64,000 bases of DNA from Halomarina salina. Lineage in GTDB: Archaea; Halobacteriota; Halobacteria; Halobacteriales; Haloarculaceae. Under the pieces are notes generated by a model. It saw nothing but the letters and a program-made list of their open reading frames with translations, was not told the origin of the DNA and did not search any database. The translations under genes and the position numbers were made by a program. The stretch's first letter is position 1, and every line of letters starts with the position of its first letter. Below are positions 1-7,202 of this stretch, piece by piece. Location of the stretch: assembly GCF_023074835.1 (NCBI RefSeq), contig NZ_JALLGW010000001.1, positions 1,860,001 through 1,924,000 on the forward strand, written 5' to 3'.

Positions 1-432
1 GGCACCGACGAGTCCCAGCAGCAGGCCGACCAGCCCCGCCGCGTCGAGGCGGTCGCTGGGCAGCAGGCCTCGTGCGATGGCGGTGGTCAGGACGGGCGAC
101 AGCGAGACGATGGTGGCGGCGGCGGCGCTGGTCGTGTTCAGTTCGCCGACGAACAGGAACGCGTGGTAGGCGGCGATGAGGAACACTGCACCGACCGTCA
201 CCTCGGCGAGTTGGGCGCGAGTTCGGGGGAGCGGGTCGTCGAGGACGACGGCGGCGTAGCCGAGCATCAGGACGCCGGCGACGTCGTAGCGCACGGCGGC
301 GAACAGCACGGGCGTCTCGTAGAACGGGCCGGGTGCGTCGGGGCCGCCGAGTCCGGCCTTGATGGCCATGAACGCCGCGCCCCACGCCGCCGCGAGACAG
401 CAGAAGAGCGCCGCGTTCCGTGTGCGGGTCAC
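1..432 (-). CDS. EamA/DMT-family permease, N-terminal part
   Basis: This is the N-terminal 144 codons of a drug/metabolite-transporter superfamily (EamA) inner-membrane permease; the rest lies left of the window. It starts at a GTG (complement of 430-432). The first hydrophobic helix begins almost at once and carries the WGAAFMAIKAGL pattern typical of EamA helix 1. Further hydrophobic stretches follow at about residues 38-55, 75-95 and 98-118, including the SLSPVLTT motif near the end of the first repeat. EamA proteins are usually 280-300 residues, so about half is missing. The transported substrate cannot be inferred. It is divergent from the RNase H gene. Confidence 0.85.
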   Translation of the reverse strand, partial: MTRTRNAALFCCLAAAWGAAFMAIKAGLGGPDAPGPFYETPVLFAAVRYDVAGVLMLGYAAVVLDDPLPRTRAQLAEVTVGAVFLIAAYHAFLFVGELNTTSAAAATIVSLSPVLTTAIARGLLPSDRLDAAGLVGLLLGLVGA

Positions 433-580
433 GAGACCCGTCCGGGGAGCCACGGCCTCAAGGTTTCGTTCCCCCGTCTCCGTTCTCCCCGGCTTTCGAA
501 GGGAGCCTTCGACTCCGCTTCGGCGTGCATTCGCTCGACACAGTCCGGGATTTCTGCCGGTTGCGGCAGTTCTACCCGCA

Positions 581-588
581 AACTTAAG
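581..588 (+). promoter_or_regulatory. TATA-like box for the RNase HI gene
   Basis: AACTTAAG lies 24-31 nt before the ATG at 612, the normal distance for a leaderless haloarchaeal promoter. No Shine-Dalgarno is visible between it and the start codon. Confidence 0.55.
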
Positions 589-611
589 TCGGTCCGTGAG
601 AACGTATTGAC

Positions 612-1247
612 ATGGCCGCTTACGGTCGGCCGACCCTGCGAGACCTGTTCGACGAGTCCCCCACGCCGCACATCGCGCACCCCCCGCGCACCCATCACCG
701 AGACTACTACGTCGCTACCGATGGGTCGTTCCGGGGGTCGAGCGGTGGACTCGGCGTCGTCATCGAGACCCGCGACGGCGAGACGGTCGCCCGTCGCTCC
801 GTCACCGACGCCGTCCCCGACAACAACGTCGCCGAGTACCGGGCGCTGCACCTCGGTCTCGACCTGCTCGCCGTGCGCGCACCACGCGACGCGAGCGTGG
901 GACTCGTCCTGGACCACGACGACCTCGCCGCCAACGTCAACCGGGCGGCGCTGGCCGCTCGCCAACCGCGACACGGACCGCCCCACCCGTATCGCGTGCC
1001 GACCACCTCCCAGCACCACTGGCGAGGCATCCGTGCACGGGTCGCCGGCTTCCGCGAGGTTCGCGCCGCGCGCATCGACAGCGGCGTCAACCCCGCACAC
1101 TGCCTCGCGAACGCCCCCGACCAGTACGCGTTCGTCAACGACGAACCGGCGCGCTGCGTCCTGCCGACGGTGACCACCGACTCGCCGGGGCCGCAGTACC
1201 CGCCGCCGTCGCGCGCGAACCGCCACACCGGAAACGCGAGCGACTGA
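612..1247 (+). CDS. rnhA: ribonuclease HI family protein
   Basis: Predicted RNase H-fold endonuclease that cuts the RNA strand of RNA/DNA hybrids in the cytoplasm. The 211-residue product has the family's metal ligands in order: Asp37 in ATDGSF, Glu75 in NNVAEYRAL, and Asp103/104 in LDHDDLAANVN. A later His/Asn segment (VNPAHCLAN) sits where the fourth motif is expected. The N-terminal 30 residues and the Pro/Arg-rich C-terminal tail are extra to the fold. The start is set by the TATA-like box 24-31 nt upstream. It could alternatively act as a tRNA-removing or repair nuclease; the family call is firm, the substrate is not. Confidence 0.85.
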   Translation: MAAYGRPTLRDLFDESPTPHIAHPPRTHHRDYYVATDGSFRGSSGGLGVVIETRDGETVARRSVTDAVPDNNVAEYRALHLGLDLLAVRAPRDASVGLVLDHDDLAANVNRAALAARQPRHGPPHPYRVPTTSQHHWRGIRARVAGFREVRAARIDSGVNPAHCLANAPDQYAFVNDEPARCVLPTVTTDSPGPQYPPPSRANRHTGNASD

Positions 1248-1367
1248 CCGCCTACTTCTCGACTCTTTCACCCCATACCCGCAGGGCGACTCCAGACGTT
1301 GCGATTGGCACGTTCGATGCCCGAGCGTAATCGGGGACAATCAGCCACGGTACGGATTGCTGGTAAT

Positions 1368-1392
1368 GATAGACTGAGAGCGTGAGTGTATC
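1368..1392 (+). repeat. array repeat R0, right half only
   Basis: 25 nt: arm GATAGACT, a 9-nt centre GAGAGCGTG, then inverted arm AGTGTATC. The left part of the repeat (the CGCGGCACGCG segment) is absent, so this copy marks the left edge of the array. Confidence 0.85.
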
Positions 1393-1492
1393 AATGTAAT
1401 TTCGAAATGGTGACTCTCTACTAGTAGTGACGAGGCTGCACCTGAAGGCCGAATGGGGATACTCCTTCTACTCGTCATCGAAAACCTACACA

Positions 1493-2155
1493 ATGAGCAT
1501 CGTATCGACGATACAGGAGTTCATCACGAACCCCATAGTGATGGGAGCGTGGGTCGTGCTCGTGGTCGCCTCGCTGGGCACGCTCGTCTGGGACCTCCGG
1601 AGGAACAACGAGGAACTGGGCAGTCTCATGAAGTACGTCTGGGGGTTCACCGTGCTCTATTCGGGACCCATCGGCCTCGGGGTGTACTGGTACTCCGGAC
1701 GAACCCAGATATCACACGATTCACTCTGGCGACGAGGCTTCCGGTCGGTCTGCCACTGCTACTCCGGGTGTGGTGCGGGTGAGATTACCGGCGTCGTCAT
1801 AGCTGTCGGTTTACTGGCGATGGGGAACCTCTGGGTTGCCGCCGTCACGTTCTCACTGGCGTACGTCTTCGGCTACGCCATGACGATGGGGCCGTTGATG
1901 CAGGAGGGGATGGAGTTCCGCGAAGCGTTCGTCGACGCCTTCTACTCCGAGACCGCCAGCATCGCGGTCATGGAAATCGTTGCTATCAGTACTGACATCT
2001 GGCTCGCCGGTGAGGCGACGATGGGTGAACCACTGTTCTGGGCGGCGCTGGTCGTCTCGTTGTCTGTGGGTCTCATCGCCGCCTACCCGGTGAACCTCTT
2101 GCTCATCAGTCGCGGCGTCAAAGAAGGGATGATGAACCCCGCCGAGATGAGCTAA
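1493..2155 (+). CDS. DUF4396 domain-containing membrane protein
   Basis: A 220-residue membrane protein of the DUF4396 family, function unknown. Helices are visible at about residues 13-34, 47-65, 98-118, 119-140 and 170-210. The family's conserved segments are present: GVYWYSGRT, the Cys/His-rich HCYSGCGAGE, and GYAMTMGPLMQEG. DUF4396 genes often sit near copper or redox genes, and here the next gene is a DUF326 copper-binding type protein, consistent with a metal-related role (inference). The ATG at 1493 matches the usual family N-terminus; an in-frame GTG at 1427 would add 22 unsupported residues. First gene of cassette 1. Confidence 0.85.
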   Translation: MSIVSTIQEFITNPIVMGAWVVLVVASLGTLVWDLRRNNEELGSLMKYVWGFTVLYSGPIGLGVYWYSGRTQISHDSLWRRGFRSVCHCYSGCGAGEITGVVIAVGLLAMGNLWVAAVTFSLAYVFGYAMTMGPLMQEGMEFREAFVDAFYSETASIAVMEIVAISTDIWLAGEATMGEPLFWAALVVSLSVGLIAAYPVNLLLISRGVKEGMMNPAEMS

Positions 2156-2182
2156 TCGCCAACCAGGACACGTGTTAGGTCC

Positions 2183-2535
2183 TCAGGCGGACGTCATCTC
2201 GCGGCAGCTCTCGGCACACTCGCGGACGACCTCACCACAGACCTGACAGTGGTCGTGCTGTTCGCACTCCTCGGCGCACGCTTCACAGGCCTCCGCGCAC
2301 AGTTCGGCGAGGTGCTCGCTGTAGTCGGAGTCTCGCGCCATGAACCGCGCGTGGAGTGTGGTGGCTCTGCAACGTCCCGACATAGCCGGAGACACTCGGC
2401 CATCTCCTCGCCGTGGCCAGCACACTGGTCCGCACACCACTCACAGACCTCGGCGGCTTCGAGGCAGTTCTCGATGCACTCGCGCTCGTGATCGCTCAGG
2501 TGGTCGATCTCGGAGACGGTTTCTGACAGAGACAT
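2183..2535 (-). pseudogene. DUF326 four-helix-bundle copper-binding protein, frameshifted
   Basis: Small Cys-rich cytosolic protein of the DUF326/Csp type that binds Cu(I) inside a four-helix bundle. Reading from the ATG at 2535, the first 56 codons give CIENCLEAAEVCEWCADQC and CLRLCRDVA. The rest (TLHARFMARD, CAEACEACAEEC, HDHCQVCGEVVRECAESC) lies in another frame down to the TGA at 2183. The frame changes between 2360 and 2367, where 8 nt occupy the space of three codons, so one base has been lost. All expected Cys are present across the two frames, so the gene was intact recently. A sequencing error is possible. It is convergent with the DUF4396 gene in the same cassette. Confidence 0.8.
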
Positions 2536-2601
2536 TGCGTGTCAGTCCACAGCGCCACTCGACACGGTGGTTCGGCCCTCGGCTGCAGGGGATGGGAAGG
2601 T

Positions 2602-2651
2602 GACATACTCGCGGCACGTATCGAATGCGAGACGCAGAGCGTGAGTATATC
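2602..2651 (+). repeat. array repeat R1, internally shortened
   Basis: 50 nt. The left segment (ACTCGCGGCACG) and the right segment (GCAGAGCGTGAGTATATC) are both present, but about 12 nt of the middle are missing compared with the 62-nt copies. The right arm reads GAGTATATC. Confidence 0.85.
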
Positions 2652-2673
2652 GCCCTCGACATAGAGTCACCCA

Positions 2674-2681
2674 AGATATTT
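2674..2681 (+). promoter_or_regulatory. TATA-like box of cassette 2
   Basis: AGATATTT lies 26-33 nt before the ATG at 2707. It begins 23 nt past repeat R1, so the cassette carries its own promoter. Confidence 0.5.
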
Positions 2682-2706
2682 GTCTTCCACTCTCATCGAC
2701 AAGAAT

Positions 2707-3072
2707 ATGGGCACGTCGAAACTCCGAACGGTCCTCCTGCCGCTCGGTTTGTTCGTTCTCTCGGCAGCAGCGTACTGGTCCGTCCTGCTGGGTGTCGTTC
2801 CGTTCGGCCTCGATGCACCACTCATCTTCGCGGTTATCGCAGGAGTGACTGCACTCGGCGCTGGGAAGATTGGCGCGCGGACACCGGCCCTTACAGCAGG
2901 AGTGGCAGCACTTGAATTTACCCTCGCCGCCGCAAGTGTCGGTGGGATTCTCACTGTCGGTGACTCTGCAGTCTTCGTCGGGGCAGCACTCGCAACGCTC
3001 GGTGTACTGAGTTACGCAATCAGTATGGTCCACCACATCGGAACGCGCGTCAACAGTGTGCGTCCGGCGTAA
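2707..3072 (+). CDS. small four-helix membrane protein, unknown function
   Basis: A 121-residue protein I do not recognise. Nearly all of it is hydrophobic, with helices at about residues 8-28, 32-50, 60-78 and 83-105, and a short basic tail ending in RVNSVRPA. The ATG at 2707 is preferred because a TATA-like box lies 26-33 nt upstream; a TTG at 2680 would overlap that box. It is the only gene of cassette 2, and its stop is 29 nt before repeat R2. No catalytic motif is visible; a small integral membrane role is all that can be said. Confidence 0.7.
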   Translation: MGTSKLRTVLLPLGLFVLSAAAYWSVLLGVVPFGLDAPLIFAVIAGVTALGAGKIGARTPALTAGVAALEFTLAAASVGGILTVGDSAVFVGAALATLGVLSYAISMVHHIGTRVNSVRPA

Positions 3073-3101
3073 TCTGCGCAGACTCACATACTACTGGAGC
3101 G

Positions 3102-3163
3102 GTAGACTCGCGGCACGCGTCGCTCACTTGGCCCAATCGATACACGCAGAGCGTGGGTGTATC
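3102..3163 (+). repeat. array repeat R2
   Basis: 62 nt full-length copy. The left segment reads ACTCGCGGCACGCGTCGC, the middle arm GATACAC and the right arm GTGTATC. The middle and right arms pair perfectly. The last bases also form the TGA stop codon of the gene in cassette 3. Confidence 0.9.
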
Positions 3164-3770
3164 ATTCGGCCCCGGTGGTCGTCGCGGTGGATGTGACGTG
3201 GAACGTCTCATTGTAGGTCTCTCCGGTGAGGGCCTCATCGTAGTGGGTGACGTGAACCGTCTCGGGACACTCAGCGACAACCTCGACGGTGGCTCTGTAG
3301 AGAACGGGGTTGATTTCGGTCGTACACCCTTCTGGCCCCTCCTCGAACGTATCACGGATTGTCAGCCGAAGCGTGTTCGACGTCGCGTCGTACCGTACGG
3401 CATCAAGGATTGTCGTACGGCATGACCGTGAATTACTGTACATCCAGCCGTCGACAATCACCCGATTCGACCCACACTGGAAGCGGACCGTCGCCCCGTG
3501 GTGGACCTCATCCACCGACGTGAATATCGGCCCGGCATAGTCGGTGGACTCCTCGTCCGTTTGGTAGAGAGGGACGTCCAAGAACTGCTGGAATCGACTA
3601 TCAGCGATTCCGTCCGGCGTCTCAGAGGTCGAGGTGGGTGATGGAGTGGCGGTGGTCGTGGAGGCAGTGGTCGACTCGTTCGAAGAGGACGTACTCCGGT
3701 TACTCGCAACACACCCCGCGAGTGTTGTGAGGAGGCTCCCTGTCACCCCGAGATACCGACGGCGGTTCAT
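3162..3770 (-). CDS. Tat-type lipoprotein, unknown function
   Basis: A 202-residue predicted secreted lipoprotein. The N-terminus MNRRRYLGVTG has twin arginines, followed by a hydrophobic segment and a lipobox TLAGC, so it is probably exported by the Tat path and lipid-anchored at the Cys near residue 20. A Ser/Thr-rich linker (about residues 22-50) leads to a beta-rich domain with four Cys, suggesting two disulfides. The start at 3770 is chosen because an upstream in-frame ATG lacks any signal and a CTATTAG box lies 23-29 nt upstream. The stop codon TGA lies across the edge of repeat R2. Sole gene of cassette 3. Confidence 0.75.
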   Translation of the reverse strand: MNRRRYLGVTGSLLTTLAGCVASNRSTSSSNESTTASTTTATPSPTSTSETPDGIADSRFQQFLDVPLYQTDEESTDYAGPIFTSVDEVHHGATVRFQCGSNRVIVDGWMYSNSRSCRTTILDAVRYDATSNTLRLTIRDTFEEGPEGCTTEINPVLYRATVEVVAECPETVHVTHYDEALTGETYNETFHVTSTATTTGAE

Positions 3771-3792
3771 GCTTCTCTGTTGATGACTTTGC

Positions 3793-3799
3793 ACTAATA
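3793..3799 (-). promoter_or_regulatory. TATA-like box of cassette 3
   Basis: CTATTAG on the minus strand lies 23-29 nt before the start at 3770. Very similar boxes precede the genes of cassettes 9 and 10. Confidence 0.45.
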
Positions 3800-3826
3800 G
3801 GGTTCCTGTGCGTCAAACTGGTCGTT

Positions 3827-3890
3827 GATACACTCGCGGCACGCGTCGAGAGCCATCGCCCGTTTGAGAGACTCAGAGCGTGGGTCTATC
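3827..3890 (+). repeat. array repeat R3
   Basis: 64 nt. The left part is GATACACTCGCGGCACGCG and the right part is CAGAGCGTGGGTCTATC. The central 20 nt diverge from the other copies (GAGAGCCATCGCCCGTTTGA). The middle arm GAGACTC no longer pairs well with the right arm. Confidence 0.9.
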
Positions 3891-3947
3891 GTTCTTCTCT
3901 TCTCGTTATCAGAGGGCCACAATCGGTGTGTGCCGATACCGTGGGCT

Positions 3948-3955
3948 CAATAAAC
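3948..3955 (+). promoter_or_regulatory. TATA-like box of cassette 4
   Basis: CAATAAAC lies 22-29 nt before the GTG at 3977, which supports that codon as the start of the TRIC-family gene. Confidence 0.45.
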
Positions 3956-3976
3956 TCGGTTCCATATGTCGACGTA

Positions 3977-4651
3977 GTGATTCAGGACCTCACCGGGGTG
4001 TTGCCCGTTGACCCGTTCACTGTGATGAACGCAGTCGGTCTCGTCGCGTTTGCTCTGGTCGGGGCGACTAAGGCAATCCGTGAGGACTTCGATGTCTTCG
4101 GAATCGTCGTCGTCGCGCTCGCCACAGCGTTCGCCGGGGGGACGATGCGAGACCTTCTCGTGAATCGCGTGCCGCTGGCCCTCCAGTCAGTGGGCGAAAT
4201 CGGGTTCGGAGCACTCGGTGTGGGGGTCGCACTCGGAGTTAGTATGGTACTCGGGTCTCCAGAGGACCATCCGTTCACACTCGTCGCTGATGCGGTGGGA
4301 CTCGCTGCGTTCGCTACGGCCGGCGCGATTGTGGCAACGGGCAGTGGCGTCTCGGCCTTCGGTGTCGTTGCGATTGCGACGATTAACGCGGTCGGGGGTG
4401 GCGCGGTCGCCGATATTCTACTGGACCGGCCGCCGTTCATCCTCTTCGAGGACTTCTACGCGAGTTGTGCCGTTCTGGGTGGGAGTGCCTATTGGATAGT
4501 GACAGCTGGTATGGGGGCAGAACGTATCGCCGTCGCAGTCTGTGCTGTCGTAACCGTTGGGACACGTCTGGTCGCAGTCAACTACGGCTGGAGACTTCCG
4601 ACGGCACAGATGCTCGGGCTGTCTACTGGTGAGGTCAACGAAAACCGATAG
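3977..4651 (+). CDS. TRIC-type (UPF0126) cation channel family protein
   Basis: A 224-residue integral membrane protein of the trimeric intracellular cation channel family (UPF0126/YadS). These proteins form homotrimers with one K+/Na+-conducting pore per subunit. Two three-helix repeats are visible, each with a kinked Gly-rich motif: AFAGGTMRDLLVNRVP in the first and VGGGAVADILLDRPPF in the second. The second copy has Ala-Asp in place of Arg-Asp. The ATG at 4025 would cut into helix 1, so a start upstream is needed. The GTG at 3977 fits the TATA-like box; a GTG at 3926 is possible. Sole gene of cassette 4. Confidence 0.85.
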   Translation: MIQDLTGVLPVDPFTVMNAVGLVAFALVGATKAIREDFDVFGIVVVALATAFAGGTMRDLLVNRVPLALQSVGEIGFGALGVGVALGVSMVLGSPEDHPFTLVADAVGLAAFATAGAIVATGSGVSAFGVVAIATINAVGGGAVADILLDRPPFILFEDFYASCAVLGGSAYWIVTAGMGAERIAVAVCAVVTVGTRLVAVNYGWRLPTAQMLGLSTGEVNENR

Positions 4652-4685
4652 TGCGAGACATGAATGGTCACAGTCCGTGGTGAGC

Positions 4686-4710
4686 GATACACTGAGAGCG
4701 TGAGTGTATC
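4686..4710 (+). repeat. array repeat R4, right half only
   Basis: 25 nt with perfect arms GATACACT and AGTGTATC around GAGAGCGTG. The left segment found in most copies is missing, as in R0. Confidence 0.9.
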
Positions 4711-4727
4711 ATCGGCACGTCAGTCGC

Positions 4728-5219
4728 TTACTCTCCCTCGGGGGTGCTTGTGTCTGCAGAACAGTATCGAGGGTCGTAGGCGAACTCCTCACAGCGGTCA
4801 CGAACCCGGAGCCGGAGCCCGCCAGACTCGTCGGACTGGCCCTCGTGTACGACGACCGCGACAACGCACTCTGGCACGGTATCGTAACGGTCGAGCACGT
4901 CGAACGTCTGCCAAGACTCCCCATCGACGCGGGCGGAGACAGTATATGTACCGGGAACCGCTTCCCAATCACAATCGACAATCCGGCGAGGTAGGATGCC
5001 GTCTTCGGCTGCTTCGACCTCGTGCGTCGATTCGTGGACAATCATTTCGTCGCGCTCAATGCGCAGCACGTAGGTGTGCCCGGATGTCTCATCAGAGTTA
5101 ATTACGCCGAACCGACGAAGCGTCGTCATCGGCTCACCGGAGACGATTCCGTCGTGACAGCCTGCAACACCTGCCATCCCGACGGTTCCGAGTGAGGCGA
5201 GGAGGGTACGACGGTTCAT
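4728..5219 (-). CDS. Tat-type lipoprotein, unknown function
   Basis: A 163-residue predicted lipoprotein. The N-terminus MNRRTLLASLG has twin arginines, then a short hydrophobic stretch and lipobox VAGC, so the mature protein begins at a lipidated Cys near residue 21. The rest looks like a small beta-sandwich with two Cys pairs (DCDW, PECV, DRCEE, YCSAD). The pattern resembles haloarchaeal extracellular proteins of unknown role, and no enzyme motif is seen. The ATG at 5219 gives the signal sequence at once; upstream codons read through the repeat region and look non-coding. The stop is 18 nt after repeat R4. Sole gene of cassette 5. Confidence 0.75.
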   Translation of the reverse strand: MNRRTLLASLGTVGMAGVAGCHDGIVSGEPMTTLRRFGVINSDETSGHTYVLRIERDEMIVHESTHEVEAAEDGILPRRIVDCDWEAVPGTYTVSARVDGESWQTFDVLDRYDTVPECVVAVVVHEGQSDESGGLRLRVRDRCEEFAYDPRYCSADTSTPEGE

Positions 5220-5296
5220 ATCTCGGTAGCGGGTCACGTCGGTAAGTCCTTTCTGTCTACAGGCCTCCTTGACGTGAGTCCTCTGGCAACTGGCTC

Positions 5297-5323
5297 TCGA
5301 TTGACAGAGAGCGTGGGTGTATC
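5297..5323 (+). repeat. array repeat R5, degenerate
   Basis: Only the right part is clear (AGAGAGCGTGGGTGTATC). The middle arm is replaced by CGATTGAC, and the sequence further left only weakly recalls the CGCGGCACG segment. Confidence 0.75.
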
Positions 5324-5331
5324 GAACGGCC

Positions 5332-5655
5332 TCAGTGGAGGACTCGAATCGCTTGGATTCCTCTGAGAGTCGCAACGACACCCAGCACACCAAGCAGGAT
5401 TGCGTAGATAGTGTCTGCGTTTCTGGTATAGTACACGCCAGCGATGAGCAACGAGAACGCGCCGATGACGGGCAACAGATAGTAGATGTAGCGGCGGCGG
5501 CCCGCGATACCACATCCACCAGCGAGAGCAGCGAGGCCGAAGAAGACCGTGATGAGCGAGGGACCAAGAAGGACCGTCACCAGTATAGCGCCCCCGATTC
5601 CAACGAGGAGGAGCCCCCACTCACCAACAAGAGCGCGAATCTCTCTCGTGTCCAT
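5332..5655 (-). CDS. small membrane protein, unknown function
   Basis: A 107-residue protein I do not recognise. A short charged N-terminus (MDTREIRALVGEWG) leads into helices at about residues 15-42, 52-70 and 78-98, separated by a basic loop GRRRYIYY. The ATG at 5655 is chosen because codons further upstream only translate repeat R6, and a GTTATTA box lies 27-33 nt upstream (5682-5688). The stop is 8 nt after the end of repeat R5. Sole gene of cassette 6. No functional motif is seen. Confidence 0.65.
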   Translation of the reverse strand: MDTREIRALVGEWGLLLVGIGGAILVTVLLGPSLITVFFGLAALAGGCGIAGRRRYIYYLLPVIGAFSLLIAGVYYTRNADTIYAILLGVLGVVATLRGIQAIRVLH

Positions 5656-5681
5656 TTGTCGACCAATTCCACCACCGCTCG

Positions 5682-5688
5682 TAATAAC
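5682..5688 (-). promoter_or_regulatory. TATA-like box of cassette 6
   Basis: GTTATTA on the minus strand, 27-33 nt before the start at 5655 and only 7 nt inside the cassette from repeat R6. Confidence 0.4.
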
Positions 5689-5694
5689 GTTGCT

Positions 5695-5757
5695 GACAGA
5701 CTCGCGGCACACGTCGCTCACTCGGTCCGTTCGATAGACTGAGAGCGTGGGTCTATC
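5695..5757 (+). repeat. array repeat R6
   Basis: 63 nt full-length copy. Left segment ACTCGCGGCACACGTCGC; middle arm GATAGAC; right arm GTCTATC. Both arms differ from R2 and R4 at the same paired position, so pairing is kept. Confidence 0.9.
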
Positions 5758-5880
5758 AGTTGAGGCCGTAGTGGTTGCCAATCAGAGATAGCTCGAAGTG
5801 ACCCTCAGACAGTACTCTTTTGATGAGTACATACGTCGACACGGAGTATGCTACCACGGTGGAGTTCACCTACTTCGGGG

Positions 5881-6378
5881 ATGACTTCACCGTCTGCAGT
5901 CGTTGTCATCCTCGTTGTCCTCACGGGATGTATCGGAGTTCCTCTCGCCGGTGATGCCGAACAGGGAACTTCTGTCACTCTCGTGTCCAACAGTTCCGTA
6001 GCGGAACCGTACACACTCGAAGTGTTCGTCGTTGACCTCCCCGCGAACGTGAGTGTGAACTACAGTGACGAACGAGCGGCCGACACGGAGATCGACGAAG
6101 GAGTTAGCCTCGTCGATTCTGGCGAGTACTACTATACCGACGTCACTCCAGCCCCCGAGGTAACCCGCCATCACGGGAACGTGACCGTTCCGTCGGGAGC
6201 GTCTGCCACAACCACTGTTACAGGCCTTCACCAACGAGGTGCCGTAATTGTGGCCGCCTACGATGAGCGAGGACGAATCACTTCCTACGTAGTCGCGAAC
6301 TGTGACGACCTCGCCCTCAGTTATCTGCAAATACGCCTCGAATCCGATGGCGCGAGTATCACACACGCCTGTAGCTAA
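5881..6378 (+). CDS. secreted lipoprotein, unknown function
   Basis: A 165-residue predicted lipoprotein. The N-terminus MTSPSAVVVILVVLTGCIG is a Sec-type signal ending in lipobox LTGC, with the acceptor Cys at about residue 16. The mature part is beta-rich, acidic and has several Asn-X-Ser/Thr sites (NSS, NVS, NYS, NVT), suggesting possible N-glycosylation on the cell surface. Two late Cys (NCDD and HACS) may pair. The ATG at 5881 is chosen because it opens directly on the signal. The stop is 28 nt before repeat R7. Sole gene of cassette 7, with no known domain. Confidence 0.7.
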   Translation: MTSPSAVVVILVVLTGCIGVPLAGDAEQGTSVTLVSNSSVAEPYTLEVFVVDLPANVSVNYSDERAADTEIDEGVSLVDSGEYYYTDVTPAPEVTRHHGNVTVPSGASATTTVTGLHQRGAVIVAAYDERGRITSYVVANCDDLALSYLQIRLESDGASITHACS

Positions 6379-6406
6379 ATCGACCGCACTCTCCCCAAAC
6401 TGCGTC

Positions 6407-6469
6407 GTTACACACGCGGCACGCGTCGCTCACTCGTCCCTATCGATAGATGCAGAGCATGGGTCTATC
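6407..6469 (+). repeat. array repeat R7
   Basis: 63 nt full-length copy. Left segment ACACGCGGCACGCGTCGC; middle arm GATAGA; right arm TCTATC. The arms again pair although their bases differ from R2 and R4. The core reads GCAGAGCATGGG. Confidence 0.9.
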
Positions 6470-6538
6470 AGCGGGATACAAGGGCGGTGTCTTCGACCGC
6501 ACTGGTACGGACGATTGTTGCCTGACCATTGGCCACAC

Positions 6539-7054
6539 CTATAGTTCGAGTATCGGGGCTTCATCGAGGTCCAAATCGCCTCGGAGTAGTAATCCGACAT
6601 CTTCGGAGAGATTCGAGCCACCCACTAGTTTCGTGAACACCATTACCAGAACCGAGAGGACGAGACCGCCAATGACGATGACATTCGGAACCATCGCGAA
6701 CATGCGCCGTACGCTAGCAACGAGGGAAGAACGAAGGGCAGCGACATCTCGGGTGAGCGGCTCAACCACTGAAATTCCGAAAAACGATTCATCAATCTTA
6801 GCGTTCAAAAACACGAGTATGAACCCCCCGATGCCTGCGATGCCGAGTACTCCCACTACCAGTGTTAACCCTCCAAAGATGTGGGTGTCCCGCTCGTGGT
6901 AATCCTTCGGATGGAGGATGTCGGCGATGAGTCCGGTCGTCAGGACTATTCCCGGTATCGCGAGAACGCCGAACATTCCGAGGGTAGCCGGGTTAGACCC
7001 AACTATGCCCGCGAGAACCCCATACGAACCGATCACCGTGAGTGGGAGGGTCAT
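6539..7054 (-). CDS. four-helix membrane protein, unknown function
   Basis: A 171-residue membrane protein I do not recognise. Helices lie at about residues 3-20, 23-45, 57-80 and 118-140, the last after an amphipathic segment (TRDVAALRSSLVASVRRM). The C-terminus is acidic (LDLDEAPILEL). The start at 7054 is preferred because a TATA-like box GATATACT (7079-7086) lies 25-32 nt upstream. An ATG at 7117 would add 21 residues (MFSVGERVLVRVYP...) and cannot be excluded. The stop is 69 nt from repeat R7, the largest gap of this kind in the array. Sole gene of cassette 8. Confidence 0.65.
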   Translation of the reverse strand: MTLPLTVIGSYGVLAGIVGSNPATLGMFGVLAIPGIVLTTGLIADILHPKDYHERDTHIFGGLTLVVGVLGIAGIGGFILVFLNAKIDESFFGISVVEPLTRDVAALRSSLVASVRRMFAMVPNVIVIGGLVLSVLVMVFTKLVGGSNLSEDVGLLLRGDLDLDEAPILEL

Positions 7055-7078
7055 CCCCAACCCACGGAGATGAACGGG

Positions 7079-7086
7079 ATATACTC
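7079..7086 (-). promoter_or_regulatory. TATA-like box of cassette 8
   Basis: AGTATATC on the minus strand lies 25-32 nt before the ATG at 7054. Confidence 0.45.
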
Positions 7087-7202
7087 TCACGAGGACTCGT
7101 TCACCAACTGAGAACATAGGTATGCCCCAAGCTACTGCACAGCCACCAGCGGTAGCCTCCCTGCTAACTGCCGACGAACAACCCCTACGTTCGTTGAATG
7201 CC

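Noticed and set aside
1248-1367. Integration site (tRNA or direct repeat) at the left edge of the array
   Set aside because: No tRNA-like sequence and no sequence shared with the right flank (8430-8479) was found.
1418-1427. Palindrome CTACTAGTAG beside R0
   Set aside because: Too short and not repeated at the other array copies, so probably chance.
4686-4710. Repeat as an intrinsic transcription terminator
   Set aside because: No T-rich tract follows the hairpin, and copies lie both upstream and downstream of promoters. A role in termination is possible but does not explain the left segment or the cassette order.
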